Positions 16,140 to 26,127 of a DNA stretch of 30,744 bases are shown in pieces. Where the stretch lies: NCBI GenBank assembly GCA_937864085.1, contig CALMIH010000165.1, forward strand, positions 1-30,744. Reading direction: 5' to 3'. Every line of letters starts with the position of its first letter. Position 1 is the stretch's first letter. Below the pieces are notes generated by a model that searched no databases, was not told the DNA's origin, and saw only the letters and a program-made list of their open reading frames with translations. This stretch comes from an uncultured Chloroflexota bacterium (lineage in GTDB: Bacteria > Chloroflexota > Limnocylindria > Limnocylindrales > Limnocylindraceae). The position numbers and the translations under genes are program-made.

Positions 16140-17117
16140 TTACGCCGCGAAGGTGGCGAGAACGAGCACCGCGTTATACGCGGCGTGCAAGACGATCGTG
16201 GCGAGGAGTGAGCGACGACGTACCCAGAGCCATCCGAGTGCGAGGCCGAGCGGGAGTCGAATCGCGAAGGCGACTCCAGCAACGGCGAGCGCGTCGCCGA
16301 TGCTTTCGCCGCCGATATTGAGCGTGTGCGCAAAGGCGAAGACGATCGCGGAGAAGACAATCGCACGACGCGCGCCTGACTGACGACCCCACGCCTGTGC
16401 GATCACGCCGCGATAAAGGATCTCCTCGCCGATCGGCGCAACGATCACTGCACTGAGCAAGTTGAACAGGAGTGCGCGGCTGCCATCTGATGGCGGGAGC
16501 GGGGAGTCTGGGACCGCACCCGTGCTCTGAATCAGCAGTGTACTGAACAGCGCCGCCGCAACCACGATCGGTACCGTGAGCGCGAGCCCCCAGGCAACAT
16601 CGCCGAGTGCGCCGCCGCGCCGGTCGGCGACGGGGAGGTTGGGTGAAACGATGCGGTGCTCTCCTGCAATCTCGCGCCACTGCGCCGCACCGGTCCCAAC
16701 CACGATGAGGGCAACGACGAGGGTTGTGGCGAGGTTCGTGCTGAGCGCGATCGCGAGCGTTGCCGACGCGGCATCTAACTGCGCAAATCCACCAAATGGC
16801 ACGAAGAGGATGAGGAGCAGGCCAGGGGCGAGGATGGCGAGTGGGAGCGCCGACCAGAAGACTGCCATTGGGCCAGGGCCGCGCCAGCTCCACTCCGGTG
16901 TGTCAACGGAGCGTTGCAGTGCGGATGCACCGCTCAGTCCAATCAGTCCAAGGCTGAGAACAAGAAGGCTGATGGCGAGTGCAAGGTCCCCCGCCCCTGC
17001 GATCCCTGCAAAAAAAAGCGAGCCGCCGCCAACGCTTGCGAGCAGACCAAGGACGTAGAGCGCTGGTGCCTCACGACCAGCCAGCTGAAGAAGGCCCGGC
17101 CGCGGGCGGACGTCCAT
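16140..17117 (-). CDS. CPBP (CAAX/Abi) family intramembrane protease-like protein
   Basis: The 325-residue product has about eight hydrophobic segments. The three motifs of the CPBP/Abi family are intact: EEILYR (Glu231, Glu232, Arg236), FAFAHTL (His264) and HAAYNAV (His311, Asn315). Family members are intramembrane metal-independent glutamyl proteases related to the Rce1 CAAX protease, or act in bacteriocin immunity and as scaffold proteins; the substrate here is unknown. Its ATG starts on the base after the stop of the UPF0182 gene, so the two are cotranscribed and may act together in the membrane. A run of eight T on the coding strand (17017-17010) encodes part of the second hydrophobic segment. 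The short N-terminal extension before residue 20 is the least certain part. Confidence 0.88.
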   Translation of the reverse strand: MDVRPRPGLLQLAGREAPALYVLGLLASVGGGSLFFAGIAGAGDLALAISLLVLSLGLIGLSGASALQRSVDTPEWSWRGPGPMAVFWSALPLAILAPGLLLILFVPFGGFAQLDAASATLAIALSTNLATTLVVALIVVGTGAAQWREIAGEHRIVSPNLPVADRRGGALGDVAWGLALTVPIVVAAALFSTLLIQSTGAVPDSPLPPSDGSRALLFNLLSAVIVAPIGEEILYRGVIAQAWGRQSGARRAIVFSAIVFAFAHTLNIGGESIGDALAVAGVAFAIRLPLGLALGWLWVRRRSLLATIVLHAAYNAVLVLATFAA

Positions 17118-20100
17118 TTACGGAGTTGTTCCAGCCGTCAGCTCAGCAAGCGTGTCAAGCACGCGCTGCAACTCTGCAATGCGATCACCGTAGAGCGAGA
17201 AGTTTCCTGCGCGGAGCGCCTCTTGCGCCTGCGCAAAGATTTCCGACGCGCGCGTCACAAGTCCGCTGACATCGGTTGGCTCACTTCCGCCACCCGGATC
17301 AACCACGCCGCCGCCAACCAGAAGGTTGAGCGCCTGCGCGAGTGAATCGCCCCAGACGACCTTGTCGGAGGTGGCGGCAACAATCTTCTGGAACTCTGGG
17401 AATGAACTAGAGGTTGACTGCAGGTAGACCGGCTGCAGGTAGACGATGCTGTTCCCCACTGGCGTGACGATCAGGTTGCCGCGAATCACCGTAGATCCCG
17501 ACTGATCCCAGAGCGTGGTCTGCGCGGCAATGATTGGGTCGGCATCAATGCGTGCGTTCACCTGCGCTGGACCGAAGACGGATGTATCTTTCGGGAATCG
17601 GTAGCTCACCACCTGGCCATACTTGTCGCTGTCGTTGCGCGCAGCAACCCAGGCGATCATGTTCGGTCGGCTGGTTGGAACGAGTGGCTGAATCAGCGCG
17701 AACTCCGCTCCATCTTCGCCAGGGAGTCGAACGCGCACGTAGTAGGCCTCGCCGGGGAGTGACTGCGAACCGGCCGAAGCCTCTGGAACCGTCCAGACGT
17801 CGTCCTGGCGGTAGAAGGTCTGCGGGTCCGTCACGTGATAGCGCGCGTACATGCGCGTCGTGACATCGAATCCTTCTTCGCCGACACGAAGGTGCGCCTG
17901 CAGATCGGCGGGCATCTCATCAAGTGGCTGGAAGAGGCTTGGGAAGACGCCGCTCCAGGCGCGAATGATCGGATCGCTCGCATCTGCAACGTAGAGCTTC
18001 GTCTCGCCTGTGTAGAGGTCGAGGGTGGCCTTCACGCTGTTGCGGATGTAGTTAATTGGTCGGCCGAAACTGGTGCGCGCGAGCGAAGGATCGAACGACT
18101 GCGCGTTCGGGAATCGGTTACTCATGGTGTATCCGTCCACCATGTAACTGAGTCCGCCATCTTCGCGGATGACGAGGTATGGGTCGCGATCCCAGCTCAC
18201 GAACGGCGCGAGCGCGCTGATCCGTTCGCCAACCGTGCGCCGCCAGAGCAGCTGGCTCTCGGAGGTGATCTGGTCGCTGATCAAGAGGTTGAGATCTCCG
18301 AGGCGTGCCGCGAAGAGGAGCCGGTCGGCAAGGGTGCCGAGCGAGATGCCGTTCTCGCCACTCCAGCTTGTGGTGGCGTCGCCGGTGACCACACCATCGG
18401 CATCAATCTCGCCTTCGCCGATTGGGTAGTCAAACTCTGGAGTCTTTGCGCCAACAATGACCCAGTCGTCATCAAGTTCACCGAAGTAGATTCGCGGTTC
18501 GCTGACCACAGGTGCACCATCTGTAGAGACGGGCGGGATGTCACGGATGATCAGACGTGGGAGACCGCCGGAGCCAACTTCGGCAACGGGGACCATCGCT
18601 ACGCCGATGCCGTGGGTGAAGGTGATCCTGCGATTCACCCAGGCTGCCGACTGTTGCGCGCGATCTGGATTCAGCTCACGTGCGGAGAGCATGACGAGTC
18701 GCTGCTCACCATTAATGGTGTAGCGGTCAACATCCACGTCGGCAAAGTTGTAGTACTGACGAACGGTCTGTAGCTGATCGAGCGTCTGCTGCAACGGTCG
18801 ATAATCCCAAAGGCGGGCGTCTGCAAACGTCTCAGCATCCGTGGCGATCGAATCTGCGGTGAGGGTAGCCTCGCCGTCGTACTGCAGCTCACTCCAGCCA
18901 TCAAGGCCGAAGGCGAGACGCGTCATCTTCAAGTTATTGGCAATGTACGGCTCCTCAAGGGCGAACTCGTTCGGCAGAACCTGGAAGCGCTGGACAAACT
19001 CAGGGTAAAGACCCCCGAGCACGCCGGAGGCGCCGAACCAGACCAGTGCGGTGAGGGCGAGTGGCCAGACTGTGCGCGTCAGGGCGGCACCAATCAAGAA
19101 TGCGGCGGCGATCGCGGCGATCGTCGTGAGGATGTCCAGCCCTGGGAGCTTCGCGGCGTTATCTGCGTATGAGACGCCTGTCGCCACGCCAGTGCTTGAG
19201 TAGACCAGCTCCAGTTTGTCCAGCTGATATCCGTATGCCGTGGCGAGCAAGACGCCACCGATCATCAGCGCGAGGTGGAGGCGCGGCAGGGTGCCGACGA
19301 ACCCGAGCCCGCGAGCGCTAATTGCTGGGAGATAACGGAGCGCCGCTGCGAGTGTTCCTGCAAGGAGCAGCGTGACGCCGATCCCCTGCGCAAGGCGCAA
19401 GACGGGGAGTTCGAAGAAGTAGAACGAGATGTCGCGACCGAAGATAGGGTCAACGACGGGTGTGCCGCTCGGATCAAAGGAGACCGCGTTCTGCCAGAGG
19501 CTGATCGTCTCCCAGTTCGCAGCGACCTGCGCGCCAATGAAGAGCGCAACGAGCAGCGCGCCAATGCGCAAGACGCCACTCCCGACTGCGGCAACGGTGC
19601 TGCCGCTACCAGAGCTGGCACTGAAGAGATCACGGAGCGCATCGCCAATGCCGTCCACGCGAATCTGACCTCGCTCATTAACCAGCGGCTCGCGATCTGG
19701 TCGCGCCACCTGCTCCTTTGGCTCAGCCGGCGGCGTACCGCCGCGTCGCGCAATCAGTGACGCGATCCCAATCATGCCGAGAAGGAAGATCAGCGCGGCA
19801 AGGGTGCTCCCTGCAAAGAGGCTGCCTTGAATCTGCAGTCGCTGCCAGAAGAGATCGCCTGCGCCGAGCGACGCAAACCAGCGCGCATCAGTGAGCAGAC
19901 CGATGATCGGGCTGCCAATGAAGAAGAGTCCGATGAGAATCGGGAAGAAGAGCGAACGCAGGCTCAGCTTTGGCCGCGTGAAGTTGGTGCCGCCGCCAGA
20001 TGCGGGGCGTCGGGCGCGAGGGCGCGAAGGTGGTGGGGTGCCTTCGTCAGCGCCGTCCACGTTGGCGTTGTCCGCAGTTGGGCCCGCTCCGCCACTGCGT

Positions 20101-20144
20101 CGGCGCTCGAGCTCCTCAAGGAAGTCCTTGAACGGATCCGTCAC
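17118..20144 (-). CDS. UPF0182 family large membrane protein
   Basis: The 1008-residue product matches the UPF0182/COG1615 layout: a charged, Pro/Arg-rich cytoplasmic N-terminus (about 1-55), seven or so membrane helices in residues 55-390 (for example LFFPILIGLFFIGSPIIGLL), then a very large extracytoplasmic domain. Typical segments are YNFADVDVDRYTINGEQRLV, 'TFTHGIGVAMVPV', 'SYMVDGYTMSNRFP' and the closing 'G.F..YG.r..eLq..L..L' helix (GNFSLYGDRIAELQRVLDTL). Length agrees with the family. No biochemical function is established. The start is GTG at 20144 with GGAGGA six to seven bases upstream. It lies 24 bases after the small unknown gene downstream of guaA. Confidence 0.9.
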   Translation of the reverse strand: MTDPFKDFLEELERRRSGGAGPTADNANVDGADEGTPPPSRPRARRPASGGGTNFTRPKLSLRSLFFPILIGLFFIGSPIIGLLTDARWFASLGAGDLFWQRLQIQGSLFAGSTLAALIFLLGMIGIASLIARRGGTPPAEPKEQVARPDREPLVNERGQIRVDGIGDALRDLFSASSGSGSTVAAVGSGVLRIGALLVALFIGAQVAANWETISLWQNAVSFDPSGTPVVDPIFGRDISFYFFELPVLRLAQGIGVTLLLAGTLAAALRYLPAISARGLGFVGTLPRLHLALMIGGVLLATAYGYQLDKLELVYSSTGVATGVSYADNAAKLPGLDILTTIAAIAAAFLIGAALTRTVWPLALTALVWFGASGVLGGLYPEFVQRFQVLPNEFALEEPYIANNLKMTRLAFGLDGWSELQYDGEATLTADSIATDAETFADARLWDYRPLQQTLDQLQTVRQYYNFADVDVDRYTINGEQRLVMLSARELNPDRAQQSAAWVNRRITFTHGIGVAMVPVAEVGSGGLPRLIIRDIPPVSTDGAPVVSEPRIYFGELDDDWVIVGAKTPEFDYPIGEGEIDADGVVTGDATTSWSGENGISLGTLADRLLFAARLGDLNLLISDQITSESQLLWRRTVGERISALAPFVSWDRDPYLVIREDGGLSYMVDGYTMSNRFPNAQSFDPSLARTSFGRPINYIRNSVKATLDLYTGETKLYVADASDPIIRAWSGVFPSLFQPLDEMPADLQAHLRVGEEGFDVTTRMYARYHVTDPQTFYRQDDVWTVPEASAGSQSLPGEAYYVRVRLPGEDGAEFALIQPLVPTSRPNMIAWVAARNDSDKYGQVVSYRFPKDTSVFGPAQVNARIDADPIIAAQTTLWDQSGSTVIRGNLIVTPVGNSIVYLQPVYLQSTSSSFPEFQKIVAATSDKVVWGDSLAQALNLLVGGGVVDPGGGSEPTDVSGLVTRASEIFAQAQEALRAGNFSLYGDRIAELQRVLDTLAELTAGTTP

Positions 20145-20168
20145 GTCGTCTCCTCCGTGTTGTTCGCC

Positions 20169-20657
20169 CTACGGCCGATGCGCCACCTCAACGGCTCGCG
20201 CAAACGCATCGAGTGCCGCCTCAGCAACTTTCGACCCACTCATCGTAGCGACTCGGATCGGATCCCACTTCGCTGCAACCTGGAGTGCGAGGGGGCGGCG
20301 CCACGGCTCGCTCGACTGCGCCGCCTCGCCAACGAGTCGCAACTTCAGGCAGGAGCGCCCCTCCTCTACGGCGAGGAGGTCGCCGAGGCCATTCGTCATT
20401 AAGGCTCCATAACGTTCGAGGGGTGAGATCGGTGGTGGCCCAGCGAGTGGTGCCACCTCGCGGCAACTCACCACCCCGTCACCGTCTTGCACCCAGAAGA
20501 GGGCGATCCACCAGCCATCGGGCATGGTGCTCGGCTGCGCCGCGCCGGCGCGGATCTCTCCCTCCGCGCGCCCCTCAATCACGATCGGTCGCACCTTCAG
20601 GAAGCTCGTCCCTGGGAGCGGCAGCCGCTCCGCCGTGTTCTCCACTCCGTTGCTCAC
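20169..20657 (-). CDS. Uncharacterised protein of the guaB3-guaA operon
   Basis: About 162 residues, not recognised. No signal peptide or membrane segment is visible. The N-terminal half is beta-rich in appearance (GTSFLKVRPIVIEGRAEGEI, GWWIALFWVQDGDGVVSCRE); the C-terminal half has SCLKLRLV and a helix with WDPIRVATMSGSKVAEAALDAFARAVEVA. Two in-frame GTG starts compete: 20663 (10-base overlap with guaA) and 20657, which makes a GTGA 4-base overlap with the guaA stop and matches the coupling seen elsewhere in this window, so I chose it. Because it is sandwiched between guaA and UPF0182 in one unit it is very likely a real gene. It could be a small ligand-binding or regulatory protein, but nothing shows this. 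Confidence 0.6.
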   Translation of the reverse strand: MSNGVENTAERLPLPGTSFLKVRPIVIEGRAEGEIRAGAAQPSTMPDGWWIALFWVQDGDGVVSCREVAPLAGPPPISPLERYGALMTNGLGDLLAVEEGRSCLKLRLVGEAAQSSEPWRRPLALQVAAKWDPIRVATMSGSKVAEAALDAFARAVEVAHRP

Positions 20658-22261
20658 TCCCACTCAATCGTTGCGGGGGGCTTGGAGGTGATGTCATAAA
20701 CGACGCGTGTCACGTTCGGCACTTCGTTCACGATGCGCGACGAGATTTTCGCCATCAGGTCATACGGGAGGCGCGCCCAATCGGCGGTCATCCCGTCTTC
20801 ACTTGTCACCGCACGAATCGCCAGCACGTTGCCGTACGTTCGGCCATCACCCATCACGCCAACAGAGTGAAGCGGCGTTAGCACAGCGAACGACTGCCAG
20901 ATGCTGCGATAGAGCCCCGCCGCCTTGATCTCATCAATAACAATCCAGTCTGCTTCGCGAAGTGTGTCGAGTCGCTCGCGCGTCACCTCGCCAAGGATGC
21001 GAATCGCAAGACCAGGACCCGGGAAGGGCTGACGCAAGATCACGCTCTCTGGAAGTCCGAGCTGAAGGCCAACGGCGCGCACTTCGTCCTTAAAGAGCGC
21101 GCGAAGCGGCTCAACGAGTTCAAACTTCAGGTCCTCGGGGAGGCCGCCCACGTTATGGTGCGTCTTGATCTTCTGCGCCGACTTCGTCTCCTTTGAGGTG
21201 GACTCGATCACATCCGGATAGAGCGTCCCTTGCGCAAGGAACTTGAAGTCGCCGGCTCGAGCCGACTCCTCCTCAAAGACGCGAATGAATTCTCGGCCGA
21301 TGATCTTCCGCTTCTCTTCAGGGTCAACCACTCCTTCAAGCGCATGCTGGAATCGCTCCTGCGCCTCAACCATGATGATCTTCATGCCCAGCTGCTCGGC
21401 GAAGACTTCGCGCAGGATCTCCGACTCGCGCTTGCGCATCAGGCCGTGATCTACGTAGACACAGGTGAGTCGATCGCCGATCGCCTTATGGACGAGCGCC
21501 GCCGCAACCGCAGAGTCAACGCCGCCAGAGAGTGCACAGAGAACGCGATCCGTTGGGCCGACCTGCGCCTTGATCGCAGCAACCGCGTCCTCCGCGAGTC
21601 GCCCTGGCGTCCAGGTCGCCTTCGCCTTTGCGATCCCGAGCACGAAGTTCTGCAGCAGCCGCTTCCCGCTCGGGGTGTGCACCACCTCAGGATGAAACTG
21701 GATCCCCCAGAGGTTGCGCGTCGTGTCAGCGAGCGCAGCGAACGGCGTGGAGTCGGTAGTGGCGAGCGCGGTGAATCCAGGTGGCGCATCAATGATGGAG
21801 TCGCCGTGGCTCATCCAGACGCGCTCGCTCCCAGCGCCGCCTGAGCCACCGAGTCCGGCAAAGAGTGGGCTTGTCGCCCCGCTAATGCTGATGTCGGCGG
21901 GGCCGTACTCACGCCGATCTGAAGGTCCAACGCGACCACCGAGCTGCTGTGCCATCAGTTGCACGCCGTAGCAGACGCCAAGGATCGGAACGCCGGCGCT
22001 CCAGAGGGCGGCGTCTGGCTTGGGGCCAGCGTCGTCATAAACGGAGAAGGGGCTGCCGCTCAGGATGATGCCGGCAGGTTTGCGCGCCAGGATCTCGCTG
22101 ATCGGAAGGTCGAACGACACGAGCGCCGCATGCACGTTCATCTCGCGAACGCGGCGTGTGATCAGTTGCGCGAACTGGCTTCCAAAATCCAAGACGAGGA
22201 TGCCGCCCGTCTCAACTCCAGCCGCGCGCACGCTCGCCGTGGTTCCAGCTTCAGCGGCCAC
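20654..22261 (-). CDS. guaA: GMP synthase (glutamine-hydrolysing)
   Basis: The 535-residue product is complete. The class I glutamine amidotransferase part has the nucleophile in GVCYGVQLMAQQLGG (Cys97) and the His190/Glu192 pair in GIQFHPEV. The ATP-pyrophosphatase part has the PP-loop SGGVDS (245-250) and CVYVDHGLMRKRE. The dimerisation domain carries RQPFPGPGLAIRILGEVT and ends with KPPATIEWE, the usual GuaA C-terminus. It converts XMP plus glutamine and ATP to GMP, the step after IMP dehydrogenase. The start is GTG at 22261, overlapping guaB3 by 11 bases; a second GTG ten codons in is possible. It forms an operon with guaB3, supplying the whole IMP-to-GMP branch. Confidence 0.97.
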   Translation of the reverse strand: MAAEAGTTASVRAAGVETGGILVLDFGSQFAQLITRRVREMNVHAALVSFDLPISEILARKPAGIILSGSPFSVYDDAGPKPDAALWSAGVPILGVCYGVQLMAQQLGGRVGPSDRREYGPADISISGATSPLFAGLGGSGGAGSERVWMSHGDSIIDAPPGFTALATTDSTPFAALADTTRNLWGIQFHPEVVHTPSGKRLLQNFVLGIAKAKATWTPGRLAEDAVAAIKAQVGPTDRVLCALSGGVDSAVAAALVHKAIGDRLTCVYVDHGLMRKRESEILREVFAEQLGMKIIMVEAQERFQHALEGVVDPEEKRKIIGREFIRVFEEESARAGDFKFLAQGTLYPDVIESTSKETKSAQKIKTHHNVGGLPEDLKFELVEPLRALFKDEVRAVGLQLGLPESVILRQPFPGPGLAIRILGEVTRERLDTLREADWIVIDEIKAAGLYRSIWQSFAVLTPLHSVGVMGDGRTYGNVLAIRAVTSEDGMTADWARLPYDLMAKISSRIVNEVPNVTRVVYDITSKPPATIEWE

Positions 22262-23396
22262 GCTGCCAACTCTTCCCTTCGGTCGCGGCGGCTGGCGCGT
22301 AGATCACCTCAACGTCGCGGAATGCGGCGAGCGTCTGCACGCCGAGTGCGGCCGCCGACTGACGCACCGCCCCCACCAGGTTTTCGCTCCCGTCCGTGAC
22401 GCGCGATGGCCCGTTAAGGATCTGCTCCATGCTCCCTGCGATCCCAACCTCAATGCGAGTGCCGCGCGGCAGTGTTGGTGAAGAGGCGGCCATCCCCCAG
22501 TTGAACCCACCGCCTGGTGCTTCGGTTGATCGCGCAAGCGGCGAACCGATCATCACCGCATCCGCACCAACGGCGAGCGCCTTCGCGATCTCGCCCCCCT
22601 TGCGAATGCCACCGTCCGCGACTACTGGAACGTAACGACCGCTCGCCTTCATATAGGCATCACGCGCACCGGCCACGTCGCTCACCGCGGTGACCTGTGG
22701 CACGCCGATGCCGAGCACCTCGCGCGTGGTGCAGGCGTTCCCCGGTCCAACGCCAACGAAGATCGCCGCAGCCCCCTGCTGCATCAGCGAATATGCCGCT
22801 TCGGCGTTCGTGGTGTTCCCCACCGCAACGGGGATGCTGCTCCGCTTCACAAAGTCAGCGAGCTCAAGTGGCGCATAGCCCGTAGCAATGTGTCGCGCCG
22901 ATGAGACCTGACTCTGGATCACCAGCAGATCTGCGCCACCCTTAATGATTGCGTCGCCAAACTTGCCGATCGCCTGCGGCGTTGCCGCGATCATTGCGGG
23001 CGACCCTGTGGCGTGAATCTCTGCGATGCGCTGCGCAATCAGCGCCTCCTTCACCGGTTCCGCGTAGAGCCTGGCGAAGAGTTCTTGGACATCACCTTTT
23101 GCTGCGGCACTAATCGCGGCGAAGTGTGGTGTTGGATCGTCATAACGGAACCAGAGCCCCTCAAGGTTGATGCAGGCCAAGCTGCCGAGCTTGTGCAGTA
23201 CGCCTGCAGTTGTAGGTGAGACGACCGCGTCCATCGCTGACGCGATGATCGGCACAGCAAGTGGGATGCCACAAAAGTTCTGTGAAAGGTCAACGTCAGA
23301 TGGATCTGCGGTGTCGGTGCCTGGGGCGAGCGAGATGTCATCGAACCCGTAAGCGGGCCGGAGGTTGTCGACCTTAGAGGTGAGTTGGGGCACCAT
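22251..23396 (-). CDS. guaB3: GuaB3-type IMP dehydrogenase family protein (no CBS domains)
   Basis: The frame is open far upstream, but the start at 23396 gives a normal family N-terminus (SKVDNLRPAYGFDDISLAPG), and a TANNNT hexamer stands six bases before it. The 381-residue product is a single TIM barrel without the CBS pair of classical GuaB. Active-site loop GVGPGNACTTREVLGIGVPQ keeps the catalytic Cys (222); the phosphate/IMP site VVADGGIRKGGEIAKALA and GADAVMIGSPLA are also present. The tail (SMEQILNGPSRVTDGSENLVGAVRQ) resembles GuaB3. Classical IMPDH oxidises IMP to XMP with NAD; for GuaB3 the activity was long doubted, and mycobacterial copies as I recall lack the Cys. Its presence here and coupling to guaA argue for real IMP dehydrogenase activity. 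GMP reductase is the alternative. Confidence 0.88.
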   Translation of the reverse strand: MVPQLTSKVDNLRPAYGFDDISLAPGTDTADPSDVDLSQNFCGIPLAVPIIASAMDAVVSPTTAGVLHKLGSLACINLEGLWFRYDDPTPHFAAISAAAKGDVQELFARLYAEPVKEALIAQRIAEIHATGSPAMIAATPQAIGKFGDAIIKGGADLLVIQSQVSSARHIATGYAPLELADFVKRSSIPVAVGNTTNAEAAYSLMQQGAAAIFVGVGPGNACTTREVLGIGVPQVTAVSDVAGARDAYMKASGRYVPVVADGGIRKGGEIAKALAVGADAVMIGSPLARSTEAPGGGFNWGMAASSPTLPRGTRIEVGIAGSMEQILNGPSRVTDGSENLVGAVRQSAAALGVQTLAAFRDVEVIYAPAAATEGKSWQRGR

Positions 23397-23402
23397 TGAG
23401 GA

Positions 23403-23408
23403 AGTGTA
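23403..23408 (-). promoter_or_regulatory. -10 element of a leaderless promoter for guaB3-guaA
   Basis: TACACT on the minus strand, then TCCTCA, then the ATG at 23396. The gap to the tmk stop is only 25 bases, so the operon has its own start even though it directly follows tmk. Confidence 0.5.
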
Positions 23409-23421
23409 GCGGCGAGTGCGA

Positions 23422-24045
23422 TCAGCGCGTGGTGGCGAGCGCGACGTGAACGATCTGGGCGATCTCTGCGGCGAGTGCCCCCTGCTCCGCGCTCGCGTCG
23501 AGTACGCGCCAGCGAGCAGGCTCCGCGGCGGCGAGGCTGCGGAAGCCCGTCGCCACGCGCTCATGGAAGGCGGCATCAAAGCCCTCTTCAAAGCGTGTGC
23601 GGTTACTCCCCGACTTTCGGGCGAGGCCGTGTTCAGCGGGGAGGTCGAGGAGGAGCGTCAGATCTGGCGTGCGCCCAGCGGTGGCGAAACGAATCATGCC
23701 GCGCAACTCCTCTATTGGGAGGCCGCTTCCGTATCCCTGATAGGCGAGTGTTGAATCGGCGAATCGATCGGCAATCACCACGGCACCGCGCGCCAGCGCT
23801 GGCTCAATCACGTCGGCAACGAGTTGCGCGCGCGAGGCGTTGAAGAGCAGCGCATCCGCGCGTGGGTCTACTGGAACGGCGCCCCCCTCCCCAAGAAGGA
23901 TGGCGCGGATCTTCTCGCCCGCCGGCGTGCCGCCAGGCTCACGCACGGTGACCACCTCACGCCCAGCGGCGCGGAGGGTTTCAGCGAGGCGTCCAATCTG
24001 TGTCGACTTGCCCGAGCCGTCGGGCCCCTCAAAGCTGATGAACAT
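23422..24045 (-). CDS. tmk: Thymidylate kinase
   Basis: From the ATG at 24045 the product has 207 residues, the normal length. The open frame continues upstream into the preceding gene but only the internal start gives the family N-terminus MFISFEGPDGSGKSTQIGRL, with the P-loop at residues 7-15. The DRF motif (VVIADRFADSTLAYQGYG) and the TREPGG-like VREPGGTPAGEKIRAILL are present, and the LID region is Arg-rich (KSGSNRTRFEEG). It phosphorylates dTMP to dTDP. The start lies 20 bases after the stop of the R3H ATPase gene, so the two are probably cotranscribed. Confidence 0.95.
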   Translation of the reverse strand: MFISFEGPDGSGKSTQIGRLAETLRAAGREVVTVREPGGTPAGEKIRAILLGEGGAVPVDPRADALLFNASRAQLVADVIEPALARGAVVIADRFADSTLAYQGYGSGLPIEELRGMIRFATAGRTPDLTLLLDLPAEHGLARKSGSNRTRFEEGFDAAFHERVATGFRSLAAAEPARWRVLDASAEQGALAAEIAQIVHVALATTR

Positions 24046-24064
24046 ACTGACGCCCGCCTCGTTA

Positions 24065-26032
<1,968 letters not shown>

Positions 26033-26038
<6 letters not shown>

Positions 26039-26045
26039 CCTAGCG
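26033..26045 (-). promoter_or_regulatory. -10 region of the R3H ATPase gene, identical to the tRNA-Pro promoter
   Basis: The minus strand reads CGCTAGGATGGCG, the same 13 bases as at 5618-5630. TAGGAT is followed by seven bases and the ATG at 26029, the second Met of the longer frame. This predicts a leaderless or one-base-leader mRNA from the inner Met. Confidence 0.4.
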
Positions 26046-26050
26046 CGGCA

Positions 26051-26069
26051 ACCGAGTTAACGGCTCGGT
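26051..26069. promoter_or_regulatory. Inverted repeat upstream of the R3H ATPase gene (operator candidate)
   Basis: ACCGAG (26051-26056), a seven-base spacer, and CTCGGT (26064-26069). A third half-copy CTCGGT follows at 26074-26079. The repeat covers the region just upstream of the -10 box, where a repressor would interfere. It could also fold as a hairpin downstream of the convergent side, but there is no T run. Nothing else is seen in 26070-26127. Confidence 0.35.
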
Positions 26070-26127
26070 AGCACTCGGTCCGGCACTCCCCCGATCCGCC
26101 CGGGTCTGCCCAGATTCGCATGCGAGA

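Noticed and set aside
17835..18773. A 312-codon plus-strand open frame
   Set aside because: Antisense shadow of the UPF0182 gene with no domain-like features.
23397..23591. Longer N-terminus for GuaB3
   Set aside because: An Arg/Ser-rich composition overlapping tmk; the inner ATG has the family N-terminus and a -10 box six bases away.
26051..26069. Reading the inverted repeat as an intrinsic terminator
   Set aside because: There is no T run on either side, and it lies at the 5' side of a gene beside a -10 box.
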